64,000 nucleotides of DNA, taken from assembly GCF_019285515.1 (NCBI RefSeq), contig NZ_CP079095.1, positions 1,488,001 through 1,552,000 on the forward strand, written 5' to 3'. A program made the position numbers and the translations under genes. The stretch is from Methylococcus sp. Mc7. Lineage in GTDB: Bacteria > Pseudomonadota > Gammaproteobacteria > Methylococcales > Methylococcaceae. Positions within the stretch are counted from its first letter, which is position 1. Each line of letters begins with the position of its first letter. This document shows positions 43,226 to 51,635 of the stretch, piece after piece. Under the pieces are notes generated by a model. That model searched no databases, was not told where the DNA came from, and was given only the letters and a program-made list of their open reading frames with translations.

Positions 43226-45532
43226 ATGGCTCAACACCTCGTCATCGTCGAATCGCCGGCCAAAGCCCGGACGATCGAAAAATATCTCGGCAAGTCTTTC
43301 CAGGTCTATGCCTCCTACGGGCATGTGAGGGACCTGATCCCCAAGGAAGGCGCGGTCGATCCCGACCACGACTTTTCGATGAAGTACGAAATCATCGAGA
43401 AGAACAAGAAGCACGTGCAGGCGATTTCCAAGGCCATGGAAAAAGCCGATGCGCTGTACCTGGCGACTGACCCCGACCGCGAGGGCGAGGCGATTTCCTG
43501 GCATCTTTACGAACTGCTGAAGGAGCAGCAGGTCCTCGACAGCAAGCCGGTGCACCGCGTGGTGTTTCACGAAATCACCAAGCGCGCAATCACCGAAGCC
43601 GTCGAAAACCCCAAAGCGCTCTCGGCCGATTTGATCCATGCCCAGCAGGCCCGACGGGCGCTCGATTACCTGGTCGGTTTCAAGCTTTCTCCCCTGCTGT
43701 GGAAGAAGATTCGCCGCGGGTTGTCGGCGGGCCGTGTGCAAAGCCCGGCCTTGCGGATGATCGTGGAGCGCGAACTCGAGATCGAGCGCTTCGAGGTCCA
43801 GGAGTATTGGACGATCGAGGCGGCGATCCAATCCGAAGACCAGGTGCTTTCGGCCCGCCTGACCCATCTGGCCGGCAAGAAGCTGGAGCAGTTCAGCATC
43901 GCCAACGAAGAGCAGGCGCAAGCCGCTCGGCAGAGCTTGCTGGAGCAGGCCCGCGGCAAATTGCAGGTGGTCAAGGTCGAAGAGAAGGAGCGCAAGCGCA
44001 ATCCGGCAGCGCCCTTCACGACCTCGACCCTGCAGCAGGAAGCCGCCAGGAAGCTGGGCTTCACCACCCGCCGGACCATGACGGTGGCGCAGCAGCTCTA
44101 CGAAGGCATCGACCTCGGCGGCGAGGCGGTCGGGCTCATCACCTACATGCGTACCGATTCGGTGAACCTCGCCCAAGAGGCCATCCAGGAATTGCGTGCG
44201 CTGATCGAGTCCCGCTACGGCAAGGACAACGTGCCGGAGCAGCCGCGCATGTACAAGACCAAGAGCAAGAATGCCCAGGAGGCGCACGAGGCGATCCGTC
44301 CGACCTCGGCGTTCCGCAGCCCGGAGTCGGTCAAGGCTCACCTGACGCCCGACCAGTTCAAGCTCTACAGCCTGATCTGGAAGCGCAGCGTGGCCTGCCA
44401 GATGATCCATGCGACCTTGAACACCGTCACGGTCGATTTCGCCTGCGGCAGTACCGACAACCTGTTCCGCGCCACCGGTTCGACCGTGATCCATCCGGGC
44501 TTCATGTCGGTGTACCGGGAAGGACGGGACGACGTGCCGGAGGAAAGCGACGAAATCTATCTGCCCAAACTGGCGGAGGGGCAGGAGGTCGACCTGAGGG
44601 ACGTGATCCCCTCGCAGCATTTCACCGAGCCGCCGCCGCGCTACACCGAGGCCAGCCTGGTCAAGGCGCTGGAAGAGTACGGCATCGGCCGGCCGTCGAC
44701 CTACGCGACCATCATTTCGACGCTGCAGCAGCGGCATTACGTCGAGCTGGAGAACAAGCGCTTCCATCCCACCGATCTGGGGCGGGTGGTGAACAAGTTC
44801 CTGACGGAGCATTTCAACCGTTACGTCGACTACAACTTCACCGCCGATCTCGAAGACGATCTGGATGCGGTGTCGCGGGGCGAGAAGGACTGGATTCCGC
44901 TGATGCGGGAATTCTGGGGCCCCTTCCATACCCTGATCGGTGAGAAGGACGAAAGCCTGAAACGGGCCGACGTGACGCATGAGGCGATCGACGAGAAATG
45001 CCCGGAATGCGGGAGTCCGCTTTCGATCCGGCTGGGGCGCAACGGCCGGTTCATCGGCTGCACCAACTATCCCCAGTGCAAGTACACGCGGAATCTGGCC
45101 GGCAAGGAATCGGAGCAGGCCGAGCCCGAGGTCGTGGAAGGGCGGCAGTGCCCCAAGTGCAACTCGCCGCTGGTCATCAAGACCGGCCGCTACGGCCGTT
45201 TCATAGGCTGCAGCGGCTATCCCGCCTGCCGCCACATCGAGCCGCTGGAGAAGCCCACCGATACCGGCGTGACCTGCCCGGAGTGCGGCCAGGGCACCTT
45301 GATCAAGCGCAAGTCCCGCTTCGGCAAGCTGTTCTATTCCTGCTCGACCTATCCCAAATGCAGCTATGCGGTGTGGAATCCCCCGATCGCCGAGGCCTGC
45401 CCCGCCTGCCAGTGGCCGGTGCTCACCCTGAAGACCACCAAGCGCCGCGGCACCGAGAAAGTCTGTCCGCGCAAGGAGTGCGGTTATGCGGCGCCGTACG
45501 AAGGTGAGCCGCTGACCGATTCCGCCGCCTGA
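43226..45532 (+). CDS. topA: DNA topoisomerase I
   Basis: The 768-residue type IA topoisomerase relaxes negative supercoils. The N-terminal Toprim domain starts HLVIVESPAKARTIEKYLG, with the acidic triad in DPDREGEAISWH; the active Tyr is in GLITYMRTDSVNL (about residue 308). The C-terminal part carries three Cys4 zinc ribbons (from about 592, 645 and 690), for example CPECGSPLSIRLGRNGRFIGC, and a fourth degenerate one (CPACQWP to CPRKECGY). The ATG follows a weak ribosome-binding site. Confidence 0.96.
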   Translation: MAQHLVIVESPAKARTIEKYLGKSFQVYASYGHVRDLIPKEGAVDPDHDFSMKYEIIEKNKKHVQAISKAMEKADALYLATDPDREGEAISWHLYELLKEQQVLDSKPVHRVVFHEITKRAITEAVENPKALSADLIHAQQARRALDYLVGFKLSPLLWKKIRRGLSAGRVQSPALRMIVERELEIERFEVQEYWTIEAAIQSEDQVLSARLTHLAGKKLEQFSIANEEQAQAARQSLLEQARGKLQVVKVEEKERKRNPAAPFTTSTLQQEAARKLGFTTRRTMTVAQQLYEGIDLGGEAVGLITYMRTDSVNLAQEAIQELRALIESRYGKDNVPEQPRMYKTKSKNAQEAHEAIRPTSAFRSPESVKAHLTPDQFKLYSLIWKRSVACQMIHATLNTVTVDFACGSTDNLFRATGSTVIHPGFMSVYREGRDDVPEESDEIYLPKLAEGQEVDLRDVIPSQHFTEPPPRYTEASLVKALEEYGIGRPSTYATIISTLQQRHYVELENKRFHPTDLGRVVNKFLTEHFNRYVDYNFTADLEDDLDAVSRGEKDWIPLMREFWGPFHTLIGEKDESLKRADVTHEAIDEKCPECGSPLSIRLGRNGRFIGCTNYPQCKYTRNLAGKESEQAEPEVVEGRQCPKCNSPLVIKTGRYGRFIGCSGYPACRHIEPLEKPTDTGVTCPECGQGTLIKRKSRFGKLFYSCSTYPKCSYAVWNPPIAEACPACQWPVLTLKTTKRRGTEKVCPRKECGYAAPYEGEPLTDSAA

Positions 45533-45549
45533 GCGTCGGTTCGGCGCGC

Positions 45550-46110
45550 GTGGCTTGGGTTTCCGGGTTCCGTGTCGGCCTTGCCGCGGACGCCCTGCGC
45601 CGGGGCCGGATAGTGGCCTATCCCACCGAGGCGGTCTACGGGCTGGGATGCGATCCCTTCAACGAAGACGCCGTTCGCCGGCTGCTGGCGCTCAAGCGCC
45701 GCAGCGAGACCAAGGGCCTGATCCTGATCGCGGCGGACGTGGAAGCCGTCGAAGCCCTGGTCGACCTCGCCCGCGTCCCGCGCAGCGACGAAGTGCGCGC
45801 GGGCTGGCCCGGGCCCATGACCTGGCTGATCCCGGCTCGCCCCGGCATTCCCGACTGGCTGCGCGGTGCCCATGATTCCCTGGCGGTCCGGGTCACCGCC
45901 CATCCCGTGGCGGCCGCCCTGTGCCGCGCCTTCGGCGGCGCGATCGTCTCGACCAGCGCCAATCTGTCCGGACACCGGCCCGCTCGAACCCCCCTGCGGC
46001 TGTGGTGCCAGTTTTCCCGGCAGGCGATCCATTTCCTGCCCGGCCGCCTCGGCGGCGCCGTTCGTCCCACCGCCATCTTCGACGCAATGAGCGGGCAGCG
46101 CATCCGCTGA
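45550..46110 (+). CDS. tsaC: Threonylcarbamoyl-AMP synthase TsaC (YrdC/Sua5)
   Basis: The 186-residue YrdC-domain enzyme makes threonylcarbamoyl-AMP from Thr, bicarbonate and ATP for the t6A37 modification of tRNA. Key blocks are GRIVAYPTEAVYGLGCDPF, LKRRSETKGLILIA, WPGPMTWLIPA and AIVSTSANLSG. It is the short form without a Sua5 C-terminal domain. It starts with GTG 17 bases after topA. Confidence 0.93.
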   Translation: MAWVSGFRVGLAADALRRGRIVAYPTEAVYGLGCDPFNEDAVRRLLALKRRSETKGLILIAADVEAVEALVDLARVPRSDEVRAGWPGPMTWLIPARPGIPDWLRGAHDSLAVRVTAHPVAAALCRAFGGAIVSTSANLSGHRPARTPLRLWCQFSRQAIHFLPGRLGGAVRPTAIFDAMSGQRIR

Positions 46111-46164
46111 AGCGGCGCGTGTCGCAAATCCGACAAAGGCGGGCCCAGTCCGCTTCTATGTGGG

Positions 46165-46245
46165 AGAACCACCCTGCGGAGATGCCGCCGGCAGGCCCCC
46201 CGGAGCCGATAACCCTCGGGAAACCGCGGTCTTCCGGGCTCCCCG
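46165..46245 (+). other. Structured leader upstream of the FAD oxidase gene
   Basis: The 208-base gap after tsaC contains two G/C-rich hairpin-forming segments: CCTGC/GCAGG around 46173-46195, and GGAGCC/GGCTCC from 46202 to 46242 enclosing a loop region with AACCCTCGGGAAACC. It could be a folded RNA leader. It does not match a riboswitch class I know. Confidence 0.3.
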
Positions 46246-46318
46246 TGCACCCGCCGAGGCGATGGAACGCTGTTTGCTGGGAATCGTCAAACGATCCCGG
46301 AATGTGAGGAGCCCCCCC

Positions 46319-47890
46319 ATGCTCGAAATTGCCATTGTCGGAGGCGGACTGTGCGGCTTGGTGCTCGCGCAGGGCCTGCAGGCCAGGCGGTGCGACTTTA
46401 TCCTGTTCGAGGCGCGCGGCCGGTTGGGCGGACGCATCCTGTCGGTGCATAGCGAAAAGGCCGGGATGGTGCTGGACCTCGGGCCCACCTGGTTCTGGCC
46501 GGAAATCCAGCCGCGCATGCTCAAGCTGGTGACCGATCTCGGATTGCGCAGCTTTCCCCAGCACGATACGGGCGAAGTCCTGTACCTGACCGACCACGAC
46601 AAGGCGCCGGACACGCTGAGCCGGCCCGGTCTGCACGGCGGCGCCCACCGTCTCGAAGGCGGAATGGCGAGCCTGGTGGAGGCGTTGAGCCGGAGCCTTG
46701 CTCCCGGCGCATTGAGACTCGGCCATGAGCTGACCGCCGTGACCGACCGCGGCGATCACGTGGAACTGAGCTTCGCCCACGGGGCGGAAACCGTCGTCGT
46801 TGCGGCGCGGCGCGCGGTGCTGGCGTTGCCGCCGCGCCTGGTCGAGGAACGCGTTCGCTTCGAGCCGGCCCTGGAAGGCAAGGTACTCGAAGCCCTGGGC
46901 GACACCTACACCTGGATGGCCGACCAGGCCAAGGCGCTGGTGGCCTACGACAAACCCTTCTGGCGCGAGGTCGGCCAGTCGGGAAATGCCTTCGTCCAGC
47001 ACGAACATGTGGTTCTCGGCGAGATCTTCGATGCCTGCGACGCGAATGGCGAGCGGGCCGCCCTGGGCGGCTTCTTCGCGCTACCTCCGGAGGCGAGGGC
47101 CGCGTTGCTGCCAGGCATGCCGATGCTGGTCTCCAGCCAGCTGGTACAGGTCTTCGGCGTCGAGGCGGAGCGAGGCGAGGCGCGCTTTCAGGATTGGGCG
47201 GCGGAGTCCTATACCTGCAGCCGGAGGGATCACGTGCCGCCGGACAATCACCCGGAATATGGCCATCCGCTGCTGCGGCGGCCGCAATGGGGCGGGCGGC
47301 TGCATTTCGGCGGTTCGGAGACCGCGAGCTACGGCGGCGGCTACCTCGAAGGCGCCCTCGAGGCGGCTGCCCGGCTCCAAAGGGCGCTCATCGTGGATCG
47401 GCCCCCGGTCGTGCCGTGTGTCGCGCGGAACGAGCAAGGCATCGCCGGCTTCGGCGAGTGGGTGGCCGCTCGGCGTGGGGGCGTTCTCGAACGCTACAAG
47501 CGATTGCTCCACCAGAATCTGGCGAGCCAGCGCACCGAGCAGCTTACCCAGCGGGCCGTGCTCGGCGTCATGGAACAGGTCTACAGCGAAGCCTTGGCAA
47601 GGCTCGGCGAGCTTTCCTTCGATCCCCCCGCCGGGAGCATCGAAGCCGGAGTCGCGGCGCTGGCGCAAGACCTGCTGGCCCCCTTCGTCGGCTTCAACAA
47701 GTTCCTGCTCGACGAGGCGATCGCGTTCAACGGCAGTTCCTGCGCGCTGTCCAATTTCCCGTCCGAGCACCGGCCTTCGTCCGAATATCTGGAAACCACG
47801 GCTCGCGACCTGGCAGCCGCCTGGCGCGAGTTCGCCTACAACGTCAACGCCCTTCTGGCGGGCCGCCTGGCCGTGCGGGCGGCGGCGTGA
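46319..47890 (+). CDS. FAD-dependent amine-oxidase-like protein with extra C-terminal region
   Basis: The 523-residue flavoprotein starts with the dinucleotide-binding motif IAIVGGGLCGLVLAQGL (residues 4-20), FEARGRLGGRI, and an amine-oxidase-type C-terminal FAD contact LHFGGSETASYGGGYLEGAL (about 341-360). The substrate is unknown. After about residue 370 comes a further 150-residue stretch, mostly helical, with no family I recognise. The ATG at 46319 follows GTGAGGAG; an in-frame start at 46160 would cover the structured leader. It leads a run of closely spaced genes (28 bases to the next). Confidence 0.78.
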   Translation: MLEIAIVGGGLCGLVLAQGLQARRCDFILFEARGRLGGRILSVHSEKAGMVLDLGPTWFWPEIQPRMLKLVTDLGLRSFPQHDTGEVLYLTDHDKAPDTLSRPGLHGGAHRLEGGMASLVEALSRSLAPGALRLGHELTAVTDRGDHVELSFAHGAETVVVAARRAVLALPPRLVEERVRFEPALEGKVLEALGDTYTWMADQAKALVAYDKPFWREVGQSGNAFVQHEHVVLGEIFDACDANGERAALGGFFALPPEARAALLPGMPMLVSSQLVQVFGVEAERGEARFQDWAAESYTCSRRDHVPPDNHPEYGHPLLRRPQWGGRLHFGGSETASYGGGYLEGALEAAARLQRALIVDRPPVVPCVARNEQGIAGFGEWVAARRGGVLERYKRLLHQNLASQRTEQLTQRAVLGVMEQVYSEALARLGELSFDPPAGSIEAGVAALAQDLLAPFVGFNKFLLDEAIAFNGSSCALSNFPSEHRPSSEYLETTARDLAAAWREFAYNVNALLAGRLAVRAAA

Positions 47891-47918
47891 CGAAAGCGCA
47901 GCTTCACAGGAGCACTCG

Positions 47919-49040
47919 ATGCTTGAATTGGACGTAAGACTGAGCCGGGGCCATTTCGATCTATCCGCCCGGCTCGCCATAGACAGCCCGATGACCGCGT
48001 GTTTCGGACCGCCGGGCGCCGGCAAGAGCACGCTGCTGGGCATGATCGCCGGGGTCGTGAGTCCACATCGGGGCTGGATCCGGCTGGGCGGCGAGACGGT
48101 TTTCGACAGCCGCCAGGGCGTACGCGTGCCCGCCGCCCGCCGCCGGGTCGGCCTCGTGCGTTTCGACCCGGCCAGCCATCCAAGGCAGACGGTGGGCGAG
48201 CTGCTCCGGGACACGCACCGGAATTCGGTTCGGACCGGCGCCTTCGGATTCGCCGAGGTGGTCGACCTCCTGGATCTAGAACCTGTGCTCGAAAGCGGCG
48301 TTCAAGCCTTGTCGGCTGGCGACAGGCAGCGGGTCGCGTTGGCCCACGCGCTGATTCCGTCCCCGCGCCTGCTGCTGCTCGACGATCAGCTCGAAGTTTC
48401 GGGCGTCTCCAACTCGGCCCTGCTGCCCTATCTCACGCGGGTCCGCGATGAGCTGAACGTCCCCGTCATTTACGTCAGCCATTCGCTGGGCGAGGTATTG
48501 CAGCTCACCAACCGCATGGTGCTGATGGTCAACGGCCGCGTCCTGGGGGTCGGGGATCCGCATGAAATCATCACCGACAAAATCCTTTCCACCGTCTCGG
48601 CCCTGCAGGGCATAGAGAGCGTGCTCCCCGTGACCGTGCTGGGCCATGAGGCCGAGAATGGCTGCACCATCGCCTACTACCACGGCACCGAGCTGGTGCT
48701 GCCGATGGCCGCGCATCTGGCGCCGGGCGATTCCACCCACGTCTCCATCCGCTCCAGCGACATCGCGCTGTCGAAGCAGTACCTGCGGGGAACGTCGATC
48801 CAGAATCAGATCAAGGGGCGGGTGTGCGCGGTCATCCGTACACCGGGGCATGCCGTGGTACAAATCGACTGCGGCGTCACCCTGCTGGCGGGCATCTCCC
48901 TGAAAGCGCTCCACGACATGGCTTTGCAGGAAGGAGACACGGTCTATTGCCTGATCAAGGTGCATGCGTTCTCCTACGTGGGCAACCCGTCACGGGACCG
49001 GTGTCCCGCGGATAGCGTGGAAGTACCAGCCATCCATTGA
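47919..49040 (+). CDS. ModC-like ABC ATPase with degenerate catalytic motifs and a TOBE/Mop domain
   Basis: The 373-residue protein is laid out like the molybdate importer ATPase ModC. Walker A GPPGAGKS (30-37) is intact. The other motifs deviate: the Q-loop reads LVRFD in place of VFQD, the signature is LSAGDRQRV in place of LSGGEKQRV, Walker B ends LLLLDDQL in place of LLLLDEPL, and the D-loop SALD is EVSG. The switch His is kept (VSHSL). A C-terminal TOBE/Mop oxyanion-binding domain spans about 290-360 (IQNQIKGRVCAVI). No ModA or ModB gene is nearby, so it may sense or store oxyanion rather than transport it. Confidence 0.8.
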   Translation: MLELDVRLSRGHFDLSARLAIDSPMTACFGPPGAGKSTLLGMIAGVVSPHRGWIRLGGETVFDSRQGVRVPAARRRVGLVRFDPASHPRQTVGELLRDTHRNSVRTGAFGFAEVVDLLDLEPVLESGVQALSAGDRQRVALAHALIPSPRLLLLDDQLEVSGVSNSALLPYLTRVRDELNVPVIYVSHSLGEVLQLTNRMVLMVNGRVLGVGDPHEIITDKILSTVSALQGIESVLPVTVLGHEAENGCTIAYYHGTELVLPMAAHLAPGDSTHVSIRSSDIALSKQYLRGTSIQNQIKGRVCAVIRTPGHAVVQIDCGVTLLAGISLKALHDMALQEGDTVYCLIKVHAFSYVGNPSRDRCPADSVEVPAIH

Positions 49041-49071
49041 AGAATCGAGCTAATTCCCAAGGCAGACATCG

Positions 49072-49383
49072 ATGAGTACCTATATCAAGACCACGCAGGA
49101 CGGCCGCAAGGTCGAAGTCATCGGACTGGCCGTTTGCCTCGACGGCCACAAGGAAGCCACCCGCCTGGTTTCCGTCAGCGGGCACCCCAACCGGGACGCC
49201 ATCCTGGCGGCGATGCCGTCGGCTACCCACATGGCGGGCCGGCTGCCGCTCTCGGCGGAAGAGGCCGCCGCCGCCCAGGCGGCTTTGGATGCGGCGCGGG
49301 AGGCCTATGCGCGCAGCCCCAAAGGGCTTTCGGAACGCATTCGCGCGGTTCAGAACCAAGCCTTGGCCAACCGCGACGGCTGA
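49072..49383 (+). CDS. Small conserved-looking protein of unknown function
   Basis: The 103-residue protein has an N-terminal alpha/beta half (YIKTTQDGRKVEVIGLAVCL) with one Cys, then an Ala-rich amphipathic helix (LSAEEAAAAQAALDAAREAY). No membrane segment or known motif is seen. It starts 31 bases after the ModC-like gene and ends 17 bases before the DUF364 gene, so it is in the same transcript. Good codon usage and tight spacing support it as real. Confidence 0.65.
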   Translation: MSTYIKTTQDGRKVEVIGLAVCLDGHKEATRLVSVSGHPNRDAILAAMPSATHMAGRLPLSAEEAAAAQAALDAAREAYARSPKGLSERIRAVQNQALANRDG

Positions 49384-49400
49384 CCCGGCCGCGTTCGCGG

Positions 49401-50396
49401 ATGACGAATCCTTACGAAATCTACGACCTGCTGCAGGACTATGCCGGTGCCCCGGTGCCGGTGGGCACGGTTGCGATCGGCCTGGTCTGGACGCTTTGCG
49501 AAGCCGACGCCGTCGGGCTCTCGATGAGCCCGGGCGTTCAGACCCGTACGCTTCCCTGGGCCGGCACGCTGCGCGGCAAGACCTTGTCCGAACTGGCCGC
49601 CTGGGTGCGGGAGTTCGATCCGTACCGGGCCACGGTCGGCATGGCGGCGGTCAACGCCGGCATCGGCCGGCTCGGCCTGCTCCCGGACGGGGAGACGCTG
49701 GCGCCCAAAGCCGGCGCGAACAACAACCTTGCCGTGTTCGAACACTTTCTCACCGAAATGCGCGGCAAGCGGGTCGTGGTGATCGGCCGTTACCCCGGAC
49801 TGGACCGGTTCGCCGAAACCCACGCCCTCGAACTGACGGTCCTGGAGCGTCGGCCCGGTCCCGAAGACCTGCCGGATTCCGCCTGCGAGTACCTGCTTCC
49901 GGAAGCGGACTGGGTATTCCTCACCGCCACGTCGATTCCGAACAAGACCTTTCCGCGTCTCGCCACCCTGGCGCGCGATGCCACCACGGTGCTGATGGGA
50001 CCCACCGTCCCCTGGTTGCCGGAACTCCGGCATTTCGGCATCGACTATCTGGCCGGCGTGGAGATCGCCGATCCCGGCACCCTGAAGGATACCGTGTGCG
50101 AGGGCGGCGGCGTCCGGATTTTCGACGCCGGGGTGCGCTACCGGATCGCGCCCATCGGCATGGAAGCCAGCAAGGCATGGGCGCGCCGCATGATCGCCGC
50201 GGCGGCGGCGGAGCGGGAGCGCCTCAAGCAGGACATGGAGGCATGGTATGGCCGGGGCGGCTCCATGCGTTTTCCGGAGTATGCGCAACTGGAAGCGGTC
50301 GACCGCCGCCTGTCGCGTCTCGACACCTGCTTCAAGCGGCTCTGGGACGCCTCGCCCGATCCGCTGCCGGAACGGTTTTCCGGCGTCTCCCGCTGA
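49401..50396 (+). CDS. DUF364/DUF4213-type putative metal-chelation protein
   Basis: The 331-residue protein resembles the DUF4213/DUF364 family, suggested to bind heavy metals. Family features are the N-terminal VGTVAIGLVWTLCEAD, GMAAVNAGIGR, and the Rossmann-like RVVVIGRYPGLDRFAE with YLLPEADWVFLTATSIPNKTFPRL. The C-terminal 60 residues are helical and basic and not typical. Location beside a ModC-like ATPase supports metal or oxyanion handling, but no activity can be read directly. Confidence 0.75.
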   Translation: MTNPYEIYDLLQDYAGAPVPVGTVAIGLVWTLCEADAVGLSMSPGVQTRTLPWAGTLRGKTLSELAAWVREFDPYRATVGMAAVNAGIGRLGLLPDGETLAPKAGANNNLAVFEHFLTEMRGKRVVVIGRYPGLDRFAETHALELTVLERRPGPEDLPDSACEYLLPEADWVFLTATSIPNKTFPRLATLARDATTVLMGPTVPWLPELRHFGIDYLAGVEIADPGTLKDTVCEGGGVRIFDAGVRYRIAPIGMEASKAWARRMIAAAAAERERLKQDMEAWYGRGGSMRFPEYAQLEAVDRRLSRLDTCFKRLWDASPDPLPERFSGVSR

Positions 50397-50508
50397 TCCG
50401 GCGCCAATGGCCGGCGGTCATCGGACGCCCCAATAACCCTGCGGTTTGACGGGTTTTGCCGGGACAGTACAATGCGGTCGGAATCAAATCTTTCTGGAGA
50501 CGGTCTCG

Positions 50509-51501
50509 ATGGTTGCTGAACTCAGAGTTTCGCCCGAACACCATGCGGATGCCCCGGCCCGGTTCGACGGCCATCTGCTGGACAAGCTCTGCAAGGAGAC
50601 TTTGGCGTCTTCCGGCGACGCCGGCCTGCTGGACCGGCTGCGCCAGGCCTATCCAGGGTATCCGCTGCACCTTGCCCGGCTGGGACACGAGTGGTACCGT
50701 CTGGGCGGCATCGTCAAGGCGAACGGCGTGAGGATCGCGGCGGACATCGGCGAGTGGGCGGAGCGCTCCTACATCGAATGCGGTCAGAATTTCAACACGC
50801 TGCTCGCGTACTGCGAGGAAGGCGGCTTCCTGGCTACCCAACACACCGGCGTCACCCTCTATATCGTCGCCCAGACCGGCTCCCGCGCGGAGGATTTCGT
50901 CCAGATCGAAGTGGACCGGACCCAGGAAACCGCGGACCGCTACCTGATCGACGCCGAAAATCCGCCGGAGGACCTGGAAGGGCTGATCGATCCCATCGAG
51001 CCGGTCGAAGTCGAGCCTTTCGCGGTGGGTGCCGCCCGCTACACCTACCGCCGCAAGACCGAGGTGGCCCTGTTCATGCGCGAACTGGGGCGGCATCGTG
51101 CGGACCGCCACCCCGCCCAGCGTTTCATGGACGACTGGAACGACAGCAGCGCAGGCCAGCAAAGAGCCTTCTGCGAGGACTGGAGCCTGCGTCTGTTCCA
51201 GCACATCGGCCGCCATGGTGAGCAGATCATGAACGTCGAGATCGTCCACAACCGCACCCGCGAAGTGCCGCGCCTGGAAGGGCCGGACGGCAAGAAAGGC
51301 AAGGCCCTGGCGGCGCTCCTCAACCGTTTCGATGCGCAGGCGGGCTACCCCTTCGCCTGGTACTTCCACATGCTCAAGGGGCTGGTTTCGCCGCATGTGG
51401 GCGAAGCGGTGCAGCGCGACCTGTCCAAGGACTATGCCTATCTGCCCGACCGCGACGCCGCCGTGCTGAAGCGGTGGGCCGCGGCGCCTTACTGTTTGTG
51501 A
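50509..51501 (+). CDS. Unknown 330-residue protein
   Basis: I do not recognise this family. The protein is soluble, acidic, with no signal peptide. It has a central linker rich in Glu and Pro (about 165-192) separating an N-terminal alpha/beta part (about 45-155, including YIVAQTGSRAEDFVQIEVDRT) from a helical C-terminal part with LFQHIGRHGEQIMNVEIVHNR and PFAWYFHMLKG. Several His and Cys residues (ECGQNF, LAYCEEGGFLA) could bind metal. It begins 112 bases after the DUF364 gene, so it may have its own promoter. Confidence 0.7.
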   Translation: MVAELRVSPEHHADAPARFDGHLLDKLCKETLASSGDAGLLDRLRQAYPGYPLHLARLGHEWYRLGGIVKANGVRIAADIGEWAERSYIECGQNFNTLLAYCEEGGFLATQHTGVTLYIVAQTGSRAEDFVQIEVDRTQETADRYLIDAENPPEDLEGLIDPIEPVEVEPFAVGAARYTYRRKTEVALFMRELGRHRADRHPAQRFMDDWNDSSAGQQRAFCEDWSLRLFQHIGRHGEQIMNVEIVHNRTREVPRLEGPDGKKGKALAALLNRFDAQAGYPFAWYFHMLKGLVSPHVGEAVQRDLSKDYAYLPDRDAAVLKRWAAAPYCL

Positions 51502-51635
51502 GCCGGGGCCCGCTCGTCGGAGCGGCCCGGTAGGCTTGCCCGCGGAGGTGCGGCGGATGTTCCGCCCGCATTGGGCGGCGGTCCGGACCTGTGGTAGAAA
51601 GCGCGGGAGGAAATCCGAAACACAGGCAGACGAGA

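Noticed and set aside
46202-46300. Known riboswitch (molybdenum cofactor, fluoride, cobalamin)
   Set aside because: I compared remembered consensus cores; only short chance matches such as GGCGATGG are present. Left as an unnamed possible structure.
46800-49040. A continuous frame in which the ModC-like gene appears fused to an upstream 370-residue frame
   Set aside because: The upstream part is an out-of-frame reading of the FAD oxidase gene. A good ATG with coupling is present at 47919.
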